A stretch of DNA of 64,000 bases from Meiothermus sp. (GTDB taxonomy: Bacteria > Deinococcota > Deinococci > Deinococcales > Thermaceae): positions 1-64,000 of the forward strand of contig BPIL01000001.1 in NCBI GenBank assembly GCA_026004095.1, read 5' to 3'. The notes below the pieces were generated by a model. That model had not been told where the DNA came from. It worked only from the letters and a program-made list of their open reading frames with translations, and made no database searches. Below, in pieces: positions 63,341-64,000 of this stretch. Position numbers and translations under genes: made by a program. Numbering within the stretch: the first letter of the stretch is position 1; each line of letters starts with the position of its first letter.

Positions 63341-64000
63341 ATGCCGCTGGCCCTGTTCAAACCGCGCCCGTACCGGCACCAGGCCCACTACGAGGGGGTG
63401 CTGGGCACGACCCTGACCCTTCAGGTGCGCGCCCGGGGTTCGCAGCAAGCCCGCGCCGCCGAGGCCGCCGTTCTGGCTGAGATCGATCGCCTCGAGCGCA
63501 TCTTCAGTAGCTTTTCGCCCGAATCCGAGTTCGCGCGCTGGCAGGCCCAGGGCGTAGCCCAGCTTTCGCCCGAGCTCCAGGCCTTGCTGCGCGCCGCCGA
63601 GGGCTGGATGGCCCACACCCACGGGGCCTTTAACCCGGCGGCTGCGGCCATCCAGGCTTTATACAGGCAAAACCCCGAGCCCGCCGAGGGCGAACTCGAG
63701 GCCCTGCGCCGGGCCCTCCAGGGCCCCTTGTGGCGGCTGGAGGGCCGCACGGCCCACAAGCTCACCGCGCTGCCCCTCACCCTCAACGCCCTGGCCAAAG
63801 GGCATATCGCCGACCGCGCGGCCCAGGCCGCGGTGGCCCAGGGGGCCGAAGAGGTGCTGCTCAACCTGGGCGGGGAGATCCGGCATATCGGGTCGCAGCC
63901 GGTGCGGGTTGCGGTGGCCAACCCCTGGGCTGGGGCCGACAACGCCCTGCCGCTGGCCCGCCTCACGATCTGCAGCCAGGGGGTGGCCACCAGCGGGCGC
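63341..64000 (+). CDS. apbE: FAD:protein FMN transferase ApbE (3' end outside window)
   Basis: My translation from ATG 63341 (AGGAG 8 bases upstream; GTG 63338 also possible) stays open for 220 codons to the window edge; the track omits it as incomplete. ApbE features: 'LGTTLTLQVRA', 'EIDRLERIFSSFSPESEFARW', 'HTHGAFNPAAAAIQALYR', 'LNALAKGHIADRAAQAAVAQGAEEVLLNLGGEIRHIG' and 'TICSQGVATSGR'. It attaches FMN to a Thr of exported flavoproteins such as NqrC/RnfG-type subunits. The target protein is not in the window. No clear signal peptide at the N-terminus. Confidence 0.88.
   Translation, partial: MPLALFKPRPYRHQAHYEGVLGTTLTLQVRARGSQQARAAEAAVLAEIDRLERIFSSFSPESEFARWQAQGVAQLSPELQALLRAAEGWMAHTHGAFNPAAAAIQALYRQNPEPAEGELEALRRALQGPLWRLEGRTAHKLTALPLTLNALAKGHIADRAAQAAVAQGAEEVLLNLGGEIRHIGSQPVRVAVANPWAGADNALPLARLTICSQGVATSGR

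Overview
The window is about 64 kb of GC-rich chromosome from a member of the Thermaceae (phylum Deinococcota), most likely a Meiothermus. I infer this from several things: DnaX has the Thermus-type domain order and an A9 slippage run, there is a glucosylglycerate-phosphorylase-type GH13_18 enzyme and a LysW-type lysine hydrolase, an SLH-domain outer-envelope protein is present, and many genes have a -10 box only 6-8 bases from the start codon (leaderless mRNAs, as in Deinococcus). Species cannot be fixed from sequence alone. The replication origin lies inside the window.

Layout. 1-14 kb: a WYL regulator (cut by the window edge), envelope proteins (LysM/NlpC-P60 and SLH), a Y-family polymerase, dnaX with a conserved slippage site and an in-frame palindromic repeat, a CsoR/CstR-type regulator, a lipoprotein hydrolase, a GH13_18 phosphorylase, then lipoprotein-PepSY-response regulator-histidine kinase genes. 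14-18 kb: a ferredoxin-NADP reductase, then a compact leftward operon. The operon holds a bacteriocin-like precursor, three small membrane proteins (two too short for the ORF track), a secreted C39 peptidase broken by an amber codon, a frameshifted secreted protein and another membrane protein. 18-24 kb: metabolic genes (molybdopterin oxidoreductase, AidB-like acyl-CoA dehydrogenase, threonine aldolase, GDPD). 24-27 kb: comEA-comEC for DNA uptake. 27-37 kb: the origin region parB-parA-rsmG-mnmG / dnaA-oriC-dnaN-eno-pyk, with parS-like sites, a dense DnaA-box cluster and a DnaA-trio next to an AT-rich unwinding region.

37-48 kb: a secreted alpha/beta hydrolase, azlCD plus an EamA exporter, an LLM flavoprotein, a Phd/RelE-type toxin-antitoxin pair, a polyprenyl synthase, a gene-poor stretch with an off-origin DnaA-box pair and a CRISPR remnant, a YNP-repeat protein, PspA, and dxs. 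48-51.5 kb: a yybP-ykoY-type manganese riboswitch ahead of an unknown 61-residue protein, a metallo-hydrolase, and a sulfane-sulfur module (rhodanese, two-domain thioredoxin-fold protein, periplasmic rhodanese, CstR-like repressor) with matching operators. 51.5-64 kb: a diguanylate cyclase, trmL, lysK, ferredoxin, an MFS exporter, two two-component systems facing tail to tail, small secreted proteins, a SHOCT protein, an intradiol-dioxygenase-fold protein and a partial apbE.

The best candidates for undescribed biology are the Sec-exported bacteriocin-like/C39 operon and the Mn-riboswitch-controlled small protein. Genome-wide habits worth noting are leaderless promoters and a strongly over-represented CTCGAG palindrome.
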